This document shows, piece by piece, positions 1 through 9,984 of a stretch of DNA of 27,785 nucleotides. Under the pieces are notes generated by a model. It was not told where the DNA came from and searched no databases. It was given only the letters and a program-made list of their open reading frames with translations. A program made the position numbers and the translations under genes. Each line of letters begins with the position of its first letter. The stretch's first letter is position 1. The stretch lies in NCBI GenBank assembly GCA_023853785.1, contig JAJIRX010000249.1:1-27785 (forward strand), given 5' to 3'. This stretch comes from Psilocybe azurescens. Lineage: Eukaryota; Basidiomycota; Agaricomycetes; Agaricales; Agrocybaceae.

Positions 1-547
1 GGCAGAACTGCAGTTTATTACTTTTCGATACCTTCACCGGCACAGCTGCGCCCTGCCCTCGCACCAACGCTACATCACAATTCCAGCTCGATTCCAATGT
101 TGCTGAAGAAATAAACAGAGAGTAGCCCAGAGTGCATTATATTTATTACAAGTCTCCGATCAGCGCAGCTCAAATGTCAATTGGACGTGCACTTCGATTT
201 ATCTGACTTTATCCATCAAAACAGTCCCATCAGGAAACACTATGCAAGTGTTTGCGTGAGTATATTTGTCAAATAATTCGAGGCATCAAGTTCCGAAATT
301 AAGCTGTATCTGAGCCCATATCATTTAGCGCAGTGTCATCTCTTCAGATTATAGCTTAATTTGGGTGGTTGTGCGAAGCCTTTAGCTTTAGTCGGAACGC
401 AGGCGCAGCGGTCGAACAAAGGAGCGATTCGATATTGCCGATGTCGGCACGGTCGGAGCTTGAACAAATGAATAGAACTTATTTTTAAATTTTAGTATGC
501 TTACATACGGCTGTTGGTGACTGATCCAACAGGGCAAGAGAAAAGGC
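1..547. other. No recognisable gene
   Basis: No open frame of convincing length or protein similarity is seen on either strand. The sequence is of mixed composition without obvious tandem repeats until the GTCCGTG/CACGGAC words start near 550. An ATG followed by a GTGAGT donor near 241-262 was considered as a gene start and rejected. Confidence 0.5.
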
Positions 548-1290
548 CGTGGCGTCCGTGCCACGTCTGTGCACCTGTTTCACGGACCTGCACGGACTTG
601 CACGGACCTCTCCAAGTGATGCTCTTAAATATCTAAACATATGTACTTTCAAGAGACTTACAATAGTAATTATGTGGTTACATTATATTAAAACTTACCT
701 GGGAATGACAAATGATGCTTTGAAGCGTGTTATCTGAGGACTTTTACTTACAATTGCTCCATCGGATAATCCCGAAGGCAACAGAATATTCGACCACCTT
801 CATGAATGAGCGCTAAATCGCGCACAAACTGTAGTAGACAGATAAGCACCATCAAATCAATATAAAATCTTTTCTTGTTGCATATATATTCAGATAAATT
901 AAGTATTACTACATATAATATACCAATGAACACGCTTATAACTGCCCTCAATTCATGATGACAGACCAATATCACACCCAAGTCACGGCTACTAATACCA
1001 ATACTAGTCAGTCCTAATCCTTCTTACTGCCTACCGAGTATTTTTAAAATAAAATTTTGAGTACATTTACATGCACGGACTTACTCACCTTGCACAGACT
1101 TGAGCACAGACTGCTAAAATTTCCGGCACGGCTCAGCACAGACCTGCACAGACCTGCACAGACTTTACATATGCTGTGTTAAATTAGCACGGATCTGCAC
1201 GGACACACCATGGACCTACACAGACAAGGCACGGAAATACGTGGTCATGACACAGACCTGCATGGAAGAATGTTGTGCTCCACAGGGTAT
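548..1290. repeat. CACGGAC-word repeat blocks flanking an AT-rich segment
   Basis: The word CACGGACYTG and close variants (GCACAGACCTG, GCACGGATCTG) recur many times in two blocks, about 548-615 and 1070-1260. An AT-rich stretch of about 450 bp without a credible gene separates them. At the left edge the word is in inverted orientation (GTCCGTG near 555) before switching to direct copies. A related block lies at 12200-12345, and part of the boundary is shared: ACGGCCTTTT is at 12305 and its reverse complement is at 542-553. The arrangement suggests a small non-autonomous element with subterminal word arrays, but no terminal inverted repeat or target duplication could be fixed by eye. Confidence 0.6.
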
Positions 1291-1370
1291 GGATCTAGCA
1301 GTATTGCCAAGCTAATATTCTAAAATTGAGTGATGCTTGATATTGGTTTGATATGGAAGTCGGAATAGGA

Positions 1371-1845
1371 CAATTATATGGAAAGCAAGAGAGTTACGCT
1401 CGAAATTTCAAAAACAAACATTGTCCGGATCACAAGCCGAACAATTTTTGCTTCCATCCCGCATTGCGACCTCGAACACCATCGCATTTGAATATCAAAG
1501 AATATATTATTACATGATACAAGAATATCTGTGTGAATACATTAAGGATCTACACATTTGGTAGATTTCCGTTGCTCATACGCTAAGTGATTCTTTTATT
1601 TAACATTGTGTGAACAGGAAACATAAAAATTGAGTACTGTACGTGCAATATTTGGTTTGTACTGTCGAGAATCACATGACATCAACGATGACGCATCAAT
1701 GTTTTACGATAATCAACATGACCGTCTTTTCTTCTCTCTTCCCCCACAACAGCCATTTTTTCTCTTCTCTCTCTTTTATCTTTCTTATCGTCTTTGGGCC
1801 ATAACTTTCTCTAGGCCACGTAAGGGGTCTCAGTCTTACTCCATC
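1371..1845 (+). repeat. Left arm of a ~460 bp inverted repeat
   Basis: This segment matches, in reverse complement, 8490-8948 almost base for base from TATGGAAAGCAAGAG at the outer end to the CTAGGCCACGTAAGG region at the inner end. The left arm carries an insertion of about 20 bases near 1648 and a few substitutions and one-base indels. Identity looks well above 90 percent by eye. Similarity stops sharply outside 1371 and fades after about 1845. It could be the terminal inverted repeat of a large element spanning 1371-8948, or one of two independent insertions of the same repeat in opposite orientation. Confidence 0.85.
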
Positions 1846-2526
1846 TGAAACCTACTCAATGTTTGGCTTGCAACCACTAACCAGGACTGCAGTACTTTGT
1901 CAGGTCTCCAGTCAGGTCTGCGCTCTCCACATCCCGCTTTTTGCCTCTCTGCAACATGCTCACGCCATATCAGCAGCACACTATATTCTTTTCTGTCTCT
2001 CCAAGATCTTCAACCCACATCCCCGCCATTCAGGAATCAACGGTGCCATTGTAAGTACACCCACATCTCTGTCTTACACTGTCTAACCCATGGCTGCATC
2101 GTCGCCTCCTCGCAACCACCAACTCTGCCACTCTGTCACTGCCTCTTCGTTCTGCTACTCTCTTGTTCTACCGCTTCAAGCATTGCAACACCACTGGTAC
2201 ACACCGTGGACCCCTACGCTATCTCCATCTACACCCAGCCTCTGGTGCACATCCTGCACAAACCGCCCAGTTGAATCCCCCAACATACAAGTCTCATTCA
2301 ATCCATGGGGTCATATTGTGCCATATGTAGGATGTGAATCCCAGGATGGAGGTTTGAATGTGTGTATATCTGCTTTTATCTTGTTTTCATCTATATACTT
2401 TGATTAAGAGCAGTCTTTGAGGACGTGTGCATGATGTCAGCTTTACTTCTCACTTACACGTTCAATAGTTATAGTATTTATGTAGGTTACTTAGGTGAAT
2501 ATATACATTGAAAATGAAACTACAAT
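1846..2526. other. Spacer between left inverted repeat and integrase pseudogene
   Basis: Pyrimidine-rich, CA-rich sequence on the plus strand. Short open frames exist in several frames (around 1897-2407) but none shows a recognisable motif, and their openness is explained by the low purine content. No tandem repeat is visible. It lies 3' of the minus-strand integrase remnant and may contain its terminator region. Confidence 0.4.
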
Positions 2527-4459
2527 CTACCATTCATCTACCTCTGAATTGGAATCCGGAAAATCTTCATCAGAGAAATCAGCTACGATTTCAAATTCAA
2601 AGTCATCTTGGTTGTCATCAAGCTCATCCAGCTGTCGTCCCGCATTATCATCTTGGAGTTAAAATGATAGTCAGAGAGTGATGTTTTGAAAATAATCCAA
2701 AAGATTAAAGCCATACCAAGTCCTAGCCCATTGCGAAGACCACCCATATAAAATGTGCCATCTTCTATGTTTTCAATACCACCGGCAAGATCTTCTCCTG
2801 GTAACAAATCGTAAGGTTCTTTGTGCTTGTCTTTGTTGTCTTCTGCCTCAGATAACAGCCTTTCTTCGACTTCGAACCGTTCTATACAATCGTTGTATTC
2901 CTGGTTGCCGTCGTCATCAGGGTCTGCAGTATGCAATTCCTCCAAGCACTGCCTCATTTCACGATACACCATCCAAATGTTATGGGAGTGCAGAGCAGGA
3001 GATCCCATTTCTTTGTAAGTGATTGTAGCATAGTGGTCAAACTCTGGAGGCACTAGCACAAAGACAGGATCATCCGGAGGTGTGTAAAGATGGCGTACAT
3101 GTTTAATGGCCTCTGGCTCAACGGCCACCTTAAAATCTAAACAGCCATATCGCTCAGGAGAGGACTCGATATCGTTGGGAGGACCATGAGGTAGGATCTT
3201 GTTCTTGTCAGCACATTTTTGCAATTGTTGACACGGTCTGTCCACTCGTCTAGCTTTTTTGAAGCCAGGGAATAAATAACCATCGAAAAAGAAGCCTAAA
3301 AATGACCAATGTCCATTAGTACAGAGTGTATTATTTAAAATCATGAAACAGTAAATTTACGCATCGATTGGGTTATTGATGTCGTACCAGCCATTGATCA
3401 CCCCTTTATCAAGGAGGTTCTCATACCCTGGAGTCCAGCGACACGTAGCTGAGACCAACCAATTTCAGGCATGATATTCTTTTATGACGCATCCAACGGT
3501 GTTGAATTGTTCCCTTGAGTCGAGGATCATGCCATTGACGGAGAACACTTTGAGCATTTGCTATCCCATAATTTTCAGATCCGGGATCACTCTGAGTAAT
3601 GAGTGGCATGTCTAGAAGTTCTAAGTATTAGTGACATGTTAAAAATGCCCTACAGTGTGTAAAGATTACTTACATCCAAGTTCCTCCACAACATTGAGGT
3701 AATAGCTCAAAATAAGCTTGGGATTATTATTGTTCCACCAGATTTTGACCCAGCGGATTTTTCCAGGAAATGGATCAAGTCCACCATGAAGAGCAAGCCC
3801 AAATTTCTTCCATTTGTCGTGTTGATCAACGGCCCACATGTCGTTTCACTCCAGCGGCCCAAAACCGGCGTCTTTTCAAATGATTAGCTTTCCTTGCACG
3901 TATAAGGTTCATATATTCGAAAGTAGTCAGTCACAATTGCACTAACATATATACATTTAGAGTACTAATTGACTCAATAAAATGTTAGCTACACACCGTG
4001 ATACTGACATTCCCATGTCATGAAAGAGAAGATTGGTCATTTCTCGAGCACCAGCGTGTGGGTATAGTTCTCGTAATTCAATTATGGCCAGCCTAATGGT
4101 TTCTGGTGTGTGCTTCTGACAGCGGGTACTTATGAGACCCATTTTTCTCTCATTTTCTTGAAAGACGACAGGCTGAAACAGTAATGATGTAATTCAGGGA
4201 AAGTTCAATTAAACATTTAAATATCATGAACTGAAATACTTACCCAAGCCCATTGATGCTCTTATCAATATGCTTATCTAGAAGAGCTTTGAGAATTTGC
4301 TTATCCGTCATCCTCATCTTCCAATAGTTGAGTATGTGTGGTCCAATTTCATCTATTGAGGCTAGTATTAAAGCTTTAGTAAGAATTAAATATGCATTGT
4401 GAGAAAGCTAAACAAAGACATACAAAGTGGCTTATACTGATTCTTTTTTTGGGCAGCAT
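2527..4459 (-). pseudogene. Integrase-core (DDE-type) protein, frameshifted
   Basis: The gene encoded a DDE/RNase-H-fold integrase-core protein of a type common in basidiomycete genomes and presumed transposon-derived. Read on the minus strand, an ATG at 4459 (MLPKKR) opens the gene. Introns fit at 4173-4243, 3942-3996, 3612-3673, 3296-3360 and 2652-2716 (55-71 nt, GT..AG). Visible family landmarks in order are STRCQKHTPETI (~4120), RRRFWAAGV (~3870), WAVDQHDKWKKFGLALHGG (first catalytic Asp, ~3820), MPLITQSDPGSENYGIANAQ (second Asp, ~3590), a PEIGWSQLR segment offering a Glu about 41 residues later (~3460), WTPGYENLLD, FRWLFIPWLQ (~3280), NKILPHGPPND (~3200) and a highly acidic C-terminus ending in a TAG at 2527-2529. 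Single-base shifts break it near 4150, 3850, 3460, 3430 and 3220, so it is a decayed copy. It is divergent to the alpha-kinase gene. Family recognition is from memory; the exon joins are inferred from splice sites and frame. Confidence 0.8.
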
Positions 4460-4684
4460 GGTTAGATCCGAGAGAAATTAGAGATAAAGTACTAGAAGAT
4501 TGAATCCAAAATTCAGTGACGTTGAATATCATAACAATTACCAAATGAGTAGATGATTACATGAGACATAAATTGTAGACTCAAAATTGTTGTCGATCAC
4601 AGTCTCAGAGACTCTGGACCTCCACATCCTTTATCTTTTTTTTTTAAGCCCAATCTCGTTCATTATTTCCCCATTTTCAGCTTT
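4460..4684. promoter_or_regulatory. Shared divergent promoter region
   Basis: Only about 225 bases separate the start codon of the minus-strand integrase pseudogene (4459) from the first good ATG of the plus-strand alpha-kinase pseudogene (4685). The region is AT-rich and has a T-tract near 4631-4645. No specific factor site was identified. A TTTTCAG at 4674-4680 could be an acceptor of an upstream leader intron of the kinase gene. The bidirectional role is inferred from position only. Confidence 0.45.
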
Positions 4685-7414
4685 GATGGAGGAAGTGATA
4701 TCAGACTTCACCAAGAATGTTCGTACTACAGCCGCACAAAGCTGTGATCGATCTTCATGCACTAGTGGTGGAATAATTCCAGCTGGAGGGCTTGTCTACT
4801 ATGCACGCGAATAGTCGTGATCCAGACAACCTTGCAGGGAAGAATGTCTGCCACAATTGCTATGTTCATTACCGTGGACAAAAGCAGACCATTATCCGAC
4901 AAACTGCAACACATTCTTGTACCTTGTCAGGGCCACCTGATATCAATCTCATTCGCCGCAGTGTTAATGAATCTCAAAGGCAAGGTACACAACCATATTA
5001 TAATCTTATTTAGGTTCATATCCCAACTTTAGTTGTTAGGTGCACATAAGCCTCAGGGACGTGTTACATCAATGCCTCCAACATCAAACTCAGGCCCCAG
5101 AATAGCTGAATCCATCCACATACCTCGTGGCCAAGCAACTGTCATTGGATACTCAGCTGCCCATGCATTTCATGCTCAGCACACTCGCGAATATTCTGAA
5201 CGTGCCTATAAGGGTATACTTGGGCCTATTCCTGGCCAGCAGCAAATAGCCATTAATGTCAAGTTTACCAACCTGATGTTGATGCAAAGGGAAATCCTAT
5301 TCGCATACCAGTGAGTCTATGATGATTAGTCTATCCCTCAGATAAATACTAACATGGGTTTGTACTCAGAAAATTAAAGAAGGAATAAGTGTTGACTACA
5401 GTATCACAGAATCAGAGCTTATTCGTCAAATTAGAGAAGTTGTCAATCAACCTCTATTGGAGTATCTTGATGGTATACCTATTGATACTGAAGAAGCAGT
5501 TATCCGTGAGACCACTGGGGGAAATGGGCCTGAATCAGTGCTACAAAGCTTCCATTTTTGCATCACGCTTCACAGTTCCTCCACGAAAAAAAATCAGACC
5601 TGGCTCCTGTGTTTCAGGCACCTACCAAGCCACAGACATTTGGGTATGTTCTTCCGAGAAAGATCTGGGCCAAAGTTCAGGATAGAGAAGACCATGAGGT
5701 GCGCTTCTAATTTTTAATGCTACCGTGAGACTGCACCTCACTAATACATCTATATTTATTTTGTAGTATGTCAATCTGTTGAATAGAAGCACTCCACGGT
5801 CAGAATCACACTCGGTCATACAGCCTGCATCGTCCTACAAGAGGACTAAAAATACTCGTGCCAAACAGTCCCCCAAAAATCCTGGTAACCACAGGTGGAA
5901 TCATAATGAAAATGCCATTGACTCTGATTCTGAGGACTCCAACATCAATCACACAAGCAAAAGGCCAAATTCACTTCAAATCTGATTGTAAAATCTCCAA
6001 TTCTGTCCACAGTTCCAAGGTCCCCTGCAGCTCTTTCATATGTCAAGTCTGCAGCGACCCAGAAGTCAATTGGAACTTCATGTGATCCTATTCATCTGGA
6101 TGAGAGTCAGTCCGAGTCTGAGGCCAGAGGTCATCCACTTTCCCACCCAGTGGCGATTCCCAGAGTTCGCAACACTGCTGTTCCAGCCTCTGTCACTGGC
6201 CTGTTAACTGGTCGTTCTGCAAGTTCAACTCCAAGTTCCTATGTTCCTCTGGATGTAGGCTCTATCAGTCGAGGATTCAAGGAGGGTGGTTTGAGTACAC
6301 AGAAGAAGGGTGATAATGGTACGTCCAATGGTGTGCGCTTTTTTGGAGATTTTGTCATACTGAAGCCTCACTTGCTAATAGTATCCTTTCTATCAGAATC
6401 TATTGTATTTTTCCACTCCCACAAGTTACATTTCACGACCTTATCAACAATCCTCATCAAACAATCAGAATCAACGTCCAGCTTGAAGGCAGTGCACACT
6501 TCTATGCAAGCCTTAGCTATAATCCCGACCATACATTGGGAAAAGGCACATTCAAAACCGCAATAGTTGCAAGTCTTCAGTTCAATGGCTGTATTCCCGA
6601 AACAGGCCTAGGCAGCATGATCATTGATAATGCTCCTTCAGTCGCTGTTGCACTAAAACGGCCTTTTGTTCCCAAAGCCAAGGGTTCTCAACAGTCAAAA
6701 TGGCTTAGAAGCAGTGCCGCTGCCGCTGCCAAAGTGTCTCGACTCACATTCTCCGATGAAAAACATGCTATCTCTGGTGAGGCAAGGCTTCTTGTGTGGG
6801 CTAATGCCTTGCTCGATTTTGCCAACTCTTTCATAGCAACCCGCATTCAAGCCACCGAATCTGTCCCTACATTTCTTCAAGATATTCCGGCCTTCCGTTT
6901 TGTAGAGGCCGGGTGGCATTAGCATTAAAGCCATTGGAGACAGCTGTAGGAACTGGCAAGCCATCATCCCATCGAGCTGTATATCTACTTGAAGAAATGC
7001 TACCAGGACCATCTACCAACTTCGTCAAATACATCAACAACTCAGCCGCCATTCCAATACTCGAGAAAGAAGACTTTGATTTTGAACTCGCTATTTATCT
7101 CACATTTATTCAGCACGTTCAATACGAAATCACTCATGGTCTTGCCTATGTTTCTGATTTCCAAGGTGTGTAGTACATATTATGCTTGTCCTGATTATCT
7201 ACTAAATCTCTTGAAGGCGTGAGGTACCACACTTACAGATCCTCAAATCATGACATCACCTACACTGGGCAACAATTTATTCGGTGAAGGAAACATAGGA
7301 GATGCTTTTGAAAGGTTTCCTAGTGAGCATATATGCGGTAGATATTGCCATTGGTTTAACTTGAAGGACCCAAACGATGTGAGGAGAGATGAAGAGTCAC
7401 GTACTGAAACATAG
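4685..7414 (+). pseudogene. Alpha-type (atypical) protein kinase, frameshifted
   Basis: The gene encoded an atypical Ser/Thr kinase of the alpha-kinase family (eEF2K/MHCK fold). The N-terminus shows a Cys-rich module (CDRSSC near 4740, VCHNCYVHYRGQK near 4850). A Ser/Pro-rich and acidic linker follows (about 5770-6318). The kinase N-lobe carries GKGTFKTA (~6540) and the putative ATP-binding Lys in VALKRPFV (~6650). The C-lobe shows YLLEEMLPG, FVKYINN, FIQHVQYEITHGLAYVSDFQG (~7100-7165), then TLTDPQIMTSP, LFGEGNIGDAFERF and the zinc-site pattern H-x-C-x3-C (HICGRYCHWF, ~7330), ending at TAG 7412-7414. Introns fit at 4985-5039, 5311-5369, 5699-5766, 6319-6396 and 7166-7223; the last rejoins Q-G-T-T-L-T-D-P-Q exactly. 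One-base shifts near 4812, 5270, 5560, 5590 (an A8 run), 6000, 6410 and 6911 (a G run) break the frame. The kinase signature motifs are retained, so decay looks recent, or some indels are sequencing errors. Confidence 0.85.
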
Positions 7415-7564
7415 AATACATAAATTTTAATTTCGCTTTCAACAGCTAGGTATACATTAAAAACTTCCAATCCATGACATTCAACTATAAATATGGGAAA
7501 GGTATTAATAAGTAACATTTTGAAGACTCGGCAACTGTGGGACTCGGCAGATACAAAGAGGAAG
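7415..7564. other. Short spacer downstream of the kinase pseudogene
   Basis: About 150 bases after the kinase stop without coding signal, including the likely 3' untranslated region. The sequence becomes purine-rich and passes into the 95 bp tandem repeat. Confidence 0.4.
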
Positions 7565-8190
7565 CTGTAGCAAGTAGTAGTCAGTGGTCAGCGGCAGCGG
7601 AGACACAAGCAGGACAACCAGCATGACACCTGGTCATCGTGAAAGAAGTGGAGGACAGGACTAGGAAGGATGCTAGTCGGTGGTCAGCGGCAGCGGAGAC
7701 ACGAGCAGGACGACCAGCATGGCGCCTGGCCATCATGAAAGAGGTGGAGGACAGGGTAGGAAGGGTGCTAGTTGGTGGTCAGCGGCAGCGGAGACACAAG
7801 CAGGACAACCAGCACAGCGCCTGGCCATCATGAAAGAGGTGGAGGACAGGGTAGGAAGGGTGCTAGTCAGTGGTCGGCGGCAGCGGAGACACGAGCAGGA
7901 CGACCAGCATGGCACCTGGTCATCATGAAAGAGACGAAGGGCAGGGGTAGGAAGGATGCGGCGGCAAAGACACGAGCAGGGCACCTGGTCATCAAGAAAG
8001 AGATGGAGGACAGGGGTAGGAAGGATGTGGCAGCGGAGACAGAGTGCTAGTCGCTGGTCAGCGACAGCGGAGACATGAGCAGGACGACCAGCATGGCACC
8101 TGGTCATCATGAAAGAGACGGAGGGCAGGGGTAGGAAGGATGCGGCAGCAAAGACACGAGCAGGGCAACCAGCATATTGCTGGTCAATAG
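7565..8190. repeat. ~95 bp minisatellite (VNTR)
   Basis: A unit beginning GGTCAGCGGCAGCGGAGACA recurs at 7586, 7682, 7777, 7872 and 8056, giving periods of 96, 95, 95 and then a longer step containing truncated units. Each unit contains CAGGACRACCAGCA, CTGGYCATCATGAAAGAG and GGTAGGAAGG. Because 95 is not a multiple of three, successive units are read in different frames. The overlapping open frames on both strands (for example 7733-8233 minus) are therefore a by-product of repeat composition and not a conserved protein repeat. It lies between the alpha-kinase pseudogene and the right inverted-repeat arm. Confidence 0.9.
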
Positions 8191-8489
8191 GAGGTGGCCC
8201 CAGGGAAGTGCAAGCAGAACAAACCAACAGCAATACATACTGCTGATTCAGTATGGAAGAGGCGGGGTCGGCCGGGTAGGTGGCAAAATGTCATGCAGCA
8301 AAGGGTAGATGGTGTGGATGTCAGCGCACAGTTAACACAACCCTGATGTACAGGACTTATATGGGACACAAATCTGGCCACAAGAAAGACATCGCTGTGC
8401 TGTGGCAGCATATGTACAGGAGCGAGGGTGAGGTGGGTGGTTGACTTGGGACAACATCTGTTATGTGAAGTGTCAGTAAGCATGCTCCC
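8191..8489. other. Spacer between VNTR and right inverted repeat
   Basis: About 300 bases with no recognisable gene. A minus-strand open frame covers 8184-8501 but shows no motif and partly overlaps repeat sequence. Confidence 0.4.
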
Positions 8490-8948
8490 AGACCGAGTCA
8501 AACCGAGACCTTACCTTATGTGGCCCAAAGAAGGTTATGGTCCGAAGATGACAAGAAAATAAAAGGAGAGAAGAGAGAAAACGGCTATTGTGGGGAAGAG
8601 AGAAGAAAAGACGCTCATGTTGATTATTGTTGAACATTGACACGTCATCATTGATGTCATGTGATTCTCAACACGTACAGTACTTGATTTTTACGATTCC
8701 TGTTCATACAATGTTAAATAAAAAATCACTTAGCGTATGAGCAACGGAAATCTACCAAATGTGTAGATCCTTAATGTATTCACACAGATATTCTTGTATC
8801 ATGTAATAATATATTCTTTGATATTCAAATGCAATGGTGTTCGAGGTCGCGAATGCGGGATGGAAGCAAAATTGTTCAGCTTGTGATCCGGACAATGTTT
8901 GTTTTTGAAATTTCGAGCGTAACTCTCTTGCTTTCCATACAATTAACC
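8490..8948 (-). repeat. Right arm of the ~460 bp inverted repeat
   Basis: Reverse-complement partner of 1371-1845. The outer end (TATGGAAAGCAAGAG, read on the minus strand) is at about 8943. The arms are close but not identical: this arm lacks the ~20 base insertion found in the left arm and has small indels such as one T fewer in the run after GCTGAACAA. Unlike the left arm, an open minus-strand frame runs from outside the arm into it (8752-9066). Confidence 0.85.
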
Positions 8949-9066
8949 GTACCACAGTCAATATTGTGCGCTCTATAACAGCGCCTGCTGCCCATCCGCA
9001 GTTATAATTTATGAAGGCAGTGATTGCTAACTGGAACAAAAGAGGGGGAGTTTCATTACGCTGCAT
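8752..9066 (-). CDS. Unrecognised 104-residue open frame crossing the repeat edge
   Basis: A minus-strand frame with a reasonable amino-acid mix and no low-complexity bias starts at ATG 9066 and ends in the right inverted-repeat arm. Its C-terminal two thirds (from IVWKARELRSKFQKQ onward) are also encoded, with a frame slip, in the left arm near 1375-1565. No family was recognised. It may be a fragment of a gene of the repeat itself, in which case the left arm is a truncated copy and the repeat is longer than the shared 460 bp. The start is simply the first ATG. Confidence 0.25.
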   Translation of the reverse strand: MQRNETPPLLFQLAITAFINYNCGWAAGAVIERTILTVVRLIVWKARELRSKFQKQTLSGSQAEQFCFHPAFATSNTIAFEYQRIYYYMIQEYLCEYIKDLHIW

Positions 9067-9109
9067 TTAAACCCTCTGTCAAGACTTGAAAGTCACTTTA
9101 AACATCAAC

Positions 9110-9325
9110 ACAATTTTTATCTGTCTCAGTACTTTCACATCAAATAACCGGTATCCATTACCATTCCTTGTCATACAGAATTCCATTCGTGCCGGGGTAG
9201 CTGGAAACAAACAATGGGGTCTAGACATAGGAAACCATCAGAATAAATGGAGTCCTTATGGCGACTTCTCCGAGGAGTGGAACGGTGGAGACCGTGCTGA
9301 TATAGTGAGTGATAGTGAGCTTGAG
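9110..9325 (+). CDS. Possible orphan exon
   Basis: A plus-strand frame with ordinary composition (GNKQWGLDIGNHQNKW.., ending ..DIVSDSELE) runs directly into a consensus GTGAGT donor at 9326. This is what an exon of a fungal gene would look like. The following sequence is a tandem repeat and no matching downstream exon was found. No family was recognised. It may be the remaining exon of a gene interrupted by the repeat array. Confidence 0.25.
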
Positions 9326-9384
9326 GTGAGTGGATTATTTCTTAAACTTTCTCACTTTTTGGTGTACTTTACAGTGCCCCCATA

Positions 9385-9545
9385 TTCCGTTGGACTCCAA
9401 CGGACTTTCACTGGACCCAGCCAATTCCAATGGACAGTCCATTGGATGTCCAATAGACAGTCCATTGGATGTCCAATAGACAGTCCATTGGATGTCCAAT
9501 AGACAGTCCATTGGATGTCCAATGGATTCCATTGGACTTGACAAA
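9385..9545. repeat. 23 bp tandem array of a self-complementary word
   Basis: Four head-to-tail copies start with CAGTCCATTGGATGTCC at 9435, 9458, 9481 and 9504 (period 23). Degenerate relatives lie on both sides (TCCGTTGGACTCCAACGGAC near 9388). Each unit contains ATTGGATGTCCAAT, which is its own reverse complement apart from the central bases, so both strands read nearly the same sequence and hairpins can form. The 23 bp period makes all frames open. Confidence 0.9.
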
Positions 9546-9599
9546 ATTCTACTACCAGTCCAGTCAGAGTCTGGCCAAATTCGGTCAAAGTCCAGTCAA

Positions 9600-9775
9600 G
9601 TCACTTCAAGACAGAAAACAGGTGGACTGGCCAGACTGTCCAGTCTGTTGGACTTCCAGTGGACTTCCACCGGACTCTCAGCACTTAATTAGACCAGATC
9701 CAAGAGTGCTCTGTCCAGTGGAGTCCAGTGGATGTCCAGTGGATGTCCAGTGGACTGTCACTGGTTTAATTGCAG
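9600..9775. repeat. Degenerate TCCAGTGGA array
   Basis: Irregularly spaced copies of GTCCAGTGGA and related words (TCCACCGGAC, CCAGACTGTCCAGTCTG, and a run of GTGGATGTCCA copies near 9715-9755). It is a looser continuation of the 23 bp array upstream, with the core triplet changed from ATT to AGT. Confidence 0.75.
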
Positions 9776-9885
9776 ACTTGGGAGGAGTTAGGGACAGTAG
9801 CAGTGTTCTTGGAAGCTTTGGGAGCTATATTAAGGAAGCTAGGTCATTAGGATAATACTTCAATCTTATCTTTAATTCATGTAAC

Positions 9886-9931
9886 AATGTAATATAATAT
9901 ATTGAAAACTATATACTACATTATTATCTGA
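9886..9931 (-). repeat. Extra copy of the element's AT-rich 3' module
   Basis: On the minus strand this segment reads AGATAATAATGTAGTATATAG followed by TTTTCAATATATTATATTAC. It is nearly identical to the module at 10041-10085 and to those at 22801-22845 and 23646-23690. It is separated from the adjacent full element by palindromic GGATTCCAACTGGA words at 9985-10010. It may be the truncated 3' end of an additional element inserted in tandem. Confidence 0.75.
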
Positions 9932-9984
9932 CTTTGTGAATTTCACTAAGTCCAACTTTAATTTCACATGGAATGGAATGGAAT

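Noticed and set aside
241..262. Possible first exon of a ubiquitin-like gene (MQVF followed by GTGAGT)
   Set aside because: No downstream exon continuing a ubiquitin fold was found after any AG acceptor in the next few hundred bases.
7527..7541. CTCGGCAACTGTG shared with the 5' module of element copy A, suggesting the VNTR is a fourth element copy
   Set aside because: A 13-base match is expected by chance within a window of this size, and the T-rich tract and AT-rich module are absent after the VNTR.
7733..8233. 166-codon minus-strand Cys-rich frame
   Set aside because: It lies entirely in the 95 bp VNTR, whose period is not a multiple of three, and no repeat phase is conserved.
9435..9526. 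CRISPR-like array of 23 bp repeats
   Set aside because: Copies are directly head to tail without spacers, and the host is clearly eukaryotic.
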